Source: Rhododendron vialii
Taxonomy: Eukaryota; Streptophyta; Magnoliopsida; Ericales; Ericaceae
Reading direction: 5' to 3'
DNA length: 64,000 nt
Assembly: GCF_030253575.1 (NCBI RefSeq)
Contig: NC_080560.1
Coordinates: 40,719,001-40,783,000 of the forward strand
Numbering within the stretch: position 1 is the first letter of the stretch; each line of letters starts with the position of its first letter. The position numbers and the translations under genes are program-made. Below the pieces are notes generated by a model. The model was not told the DNA's origin and searched no databases. It saw only the letters and a program-made list of their open reading frames with translations. Positions 63,625-64,000 of the stretch are shown here, piece by piece.

Positions 63625-63957
63625 TCATTGCAATTGATGCACGCTTTGTTCAGTCGGCGACCCAGCAACAAAGGGTACAAAACCCCGCCCACCAAAAACG
63701 GGCCGCATGAAGGCGTTATCAAACTTCCGCCAATAATAGTGCACGTTGTGAGTCGGGGTGGCTAGAAGCATCCGCAAGCTGGTCGGGCGGGGAACGCTGT
63801 AGTTGCCAAGATCAACTTCTGAACCGTTGCCGTTGGAAAGAAGTGGCAAAGTGAGGGATTTGGGAGACGACGGTTCAGAGGACAAGGATCTGCTTAATAA
63901 GGGCTTTGGTGAAGGAAGCAGGAGTCTAACCAAGGGTTTAGTCATCAACCCAAACAC
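63625..63957 (-). CDS. Endosomal Na+/H+ exchanger NHX5/NHX6-like, last exon (partial)
   Basis: The final coding exon, 110 residues and a stop, starting after the acceptor TTTCCAG at 63958-63959 (V-F-G-L-M-T-K-P). It begins at the end of the last membrane segment (VFGLMTKPLVRLLLP) and runs through the cytosolic tail with the conserved RPTSLRMLLATPTHNVHYYW and FGGRGFVPFVAGSPTE blocks, which are characteristic of the intracellular NHX5/6 class rather than vacuolar NHX1-4. These exchangers set luminal pH and K+/Na+ in Golgi and prevacuolar compartments. The rest of the gene lies beyond position 64000. An ATG further upstream (63987) is in the intron and not a start. Confidence 0.9.
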   Translation of the reverse strand: MFGLMTKPLVRLLLPSPKPLLSRSLSSEPSSPKSLTLPLLSNGNGSEVDLGNYSVPRPTSLRMLLATPTHNVHYYWRKFDNAFMRPVFGGRGFVPFVAGSPTEQSVHQLQ

Positions 63958-64000
63958 CTGGAAATTAGCACAACTGACATTAGGCATGCTTTCATGGTAT

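Noticed and set aside
63958-63987. ATG at 63987 as the start of a small protein
   Set aside because: It lies before a clear splice acceptor, and the protein from the acceptor on is the NHX5/6 C-terminal tail, so this is the last exon of a larger gene.

Overview
This is nuclear DNA of a flowering plant, most likely a eudicot. The genes are intron-rich with GT-AG junctions, their products are plant-specific or plant-typed, and the space between them is filled with typical plant transposons. I cannot fix the species; the overall look would suit an asterid or Ericales genome, but that is only an impression. Base composition is AT-rich outside exons, and CT/GA microsatellites are common.

Genes, left to right: (1) a BRCT-domain DNA-damage protein of the plant MDC1/BCP type, minus strand, 8 coding exons, 2425-9347; (2) tRNA-Pro(AGG), minus, 10786-10857; (3) a single-coding-exon J-domain protein with two DUF3444 modules, minus, 12571-15282, with a long upstream leader region; (4) a cytosolic Cu/Zn superoxide dismutase (CSD1 type), minus, 7 coding exons, 26581-30311, with a spliced 5' leader near 31.6 kb; (5) RUNKEL, the HEAT-repeat kinase-like protein needed for cell-plate expansion, plus, 10 exons, 36324-43634; (6) a short AGP25/26/27-type arabinogalactan protein, plus, 45281-45691; (7) a plastid acyl carrier protein, minus, 4 exons, 48939-53002; (8) the last exon of an endosomal NHX5/6-type Na+/H+ exchanger, minus, 63625-63957, continuing outside the window. 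They are ordinary, unlinked plant genes; no operon-like or cluster logic joins them.

The gene-free parts are mostly mobile DNA. The interval 18.3-25.2 kb holds a duplicated segment derived from the region upstream of the J-domain gene; one copy is split by an old LTR that itself carries a 1,032-bp solo LTR (TSD CTAAG), the other by a 5'-truncated non-LTR element (13-bp TSD). Other dated insertions: a 2,623-bp solo LTR (56301-58923, TSD TCACC), a 566-bp solo LTR inside the ACP gene (TSD CATTC), an 852-bp hAT element carrying a piece of a CASP-like gene (46131-46982, TSD AATGAGTT), another hAT-like element (54629-55359), a 2,704-bp Mutator-like element with long terminal inverted repeats (59987-62690, TSD TTATTTGTA), a pair of related Mutator-like MITEs (31.8 and 34.0 kb), Stowaway and Tourist MITEs, and SINE/LINE pieces.

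The observations most worth following are: a miR398 target site in the superoxide dismutase 5' leader that exists only after splicing; a 19-nt retroposon stub with a 17-bp target duplication that duplicated the splice acceptor of the ACP gene and offers an in-frame 12-residue extension; a hAT element that has captured a CASP-like exon together with what looks like its splice donor; and a 22-residue duplicated SQ/TQ cassette in the BRCT protein. I found no evidence for a wholly new multi-gene system. All exon boundaries were read by eye, with reading-frame phase and protein-family continuity as the check.
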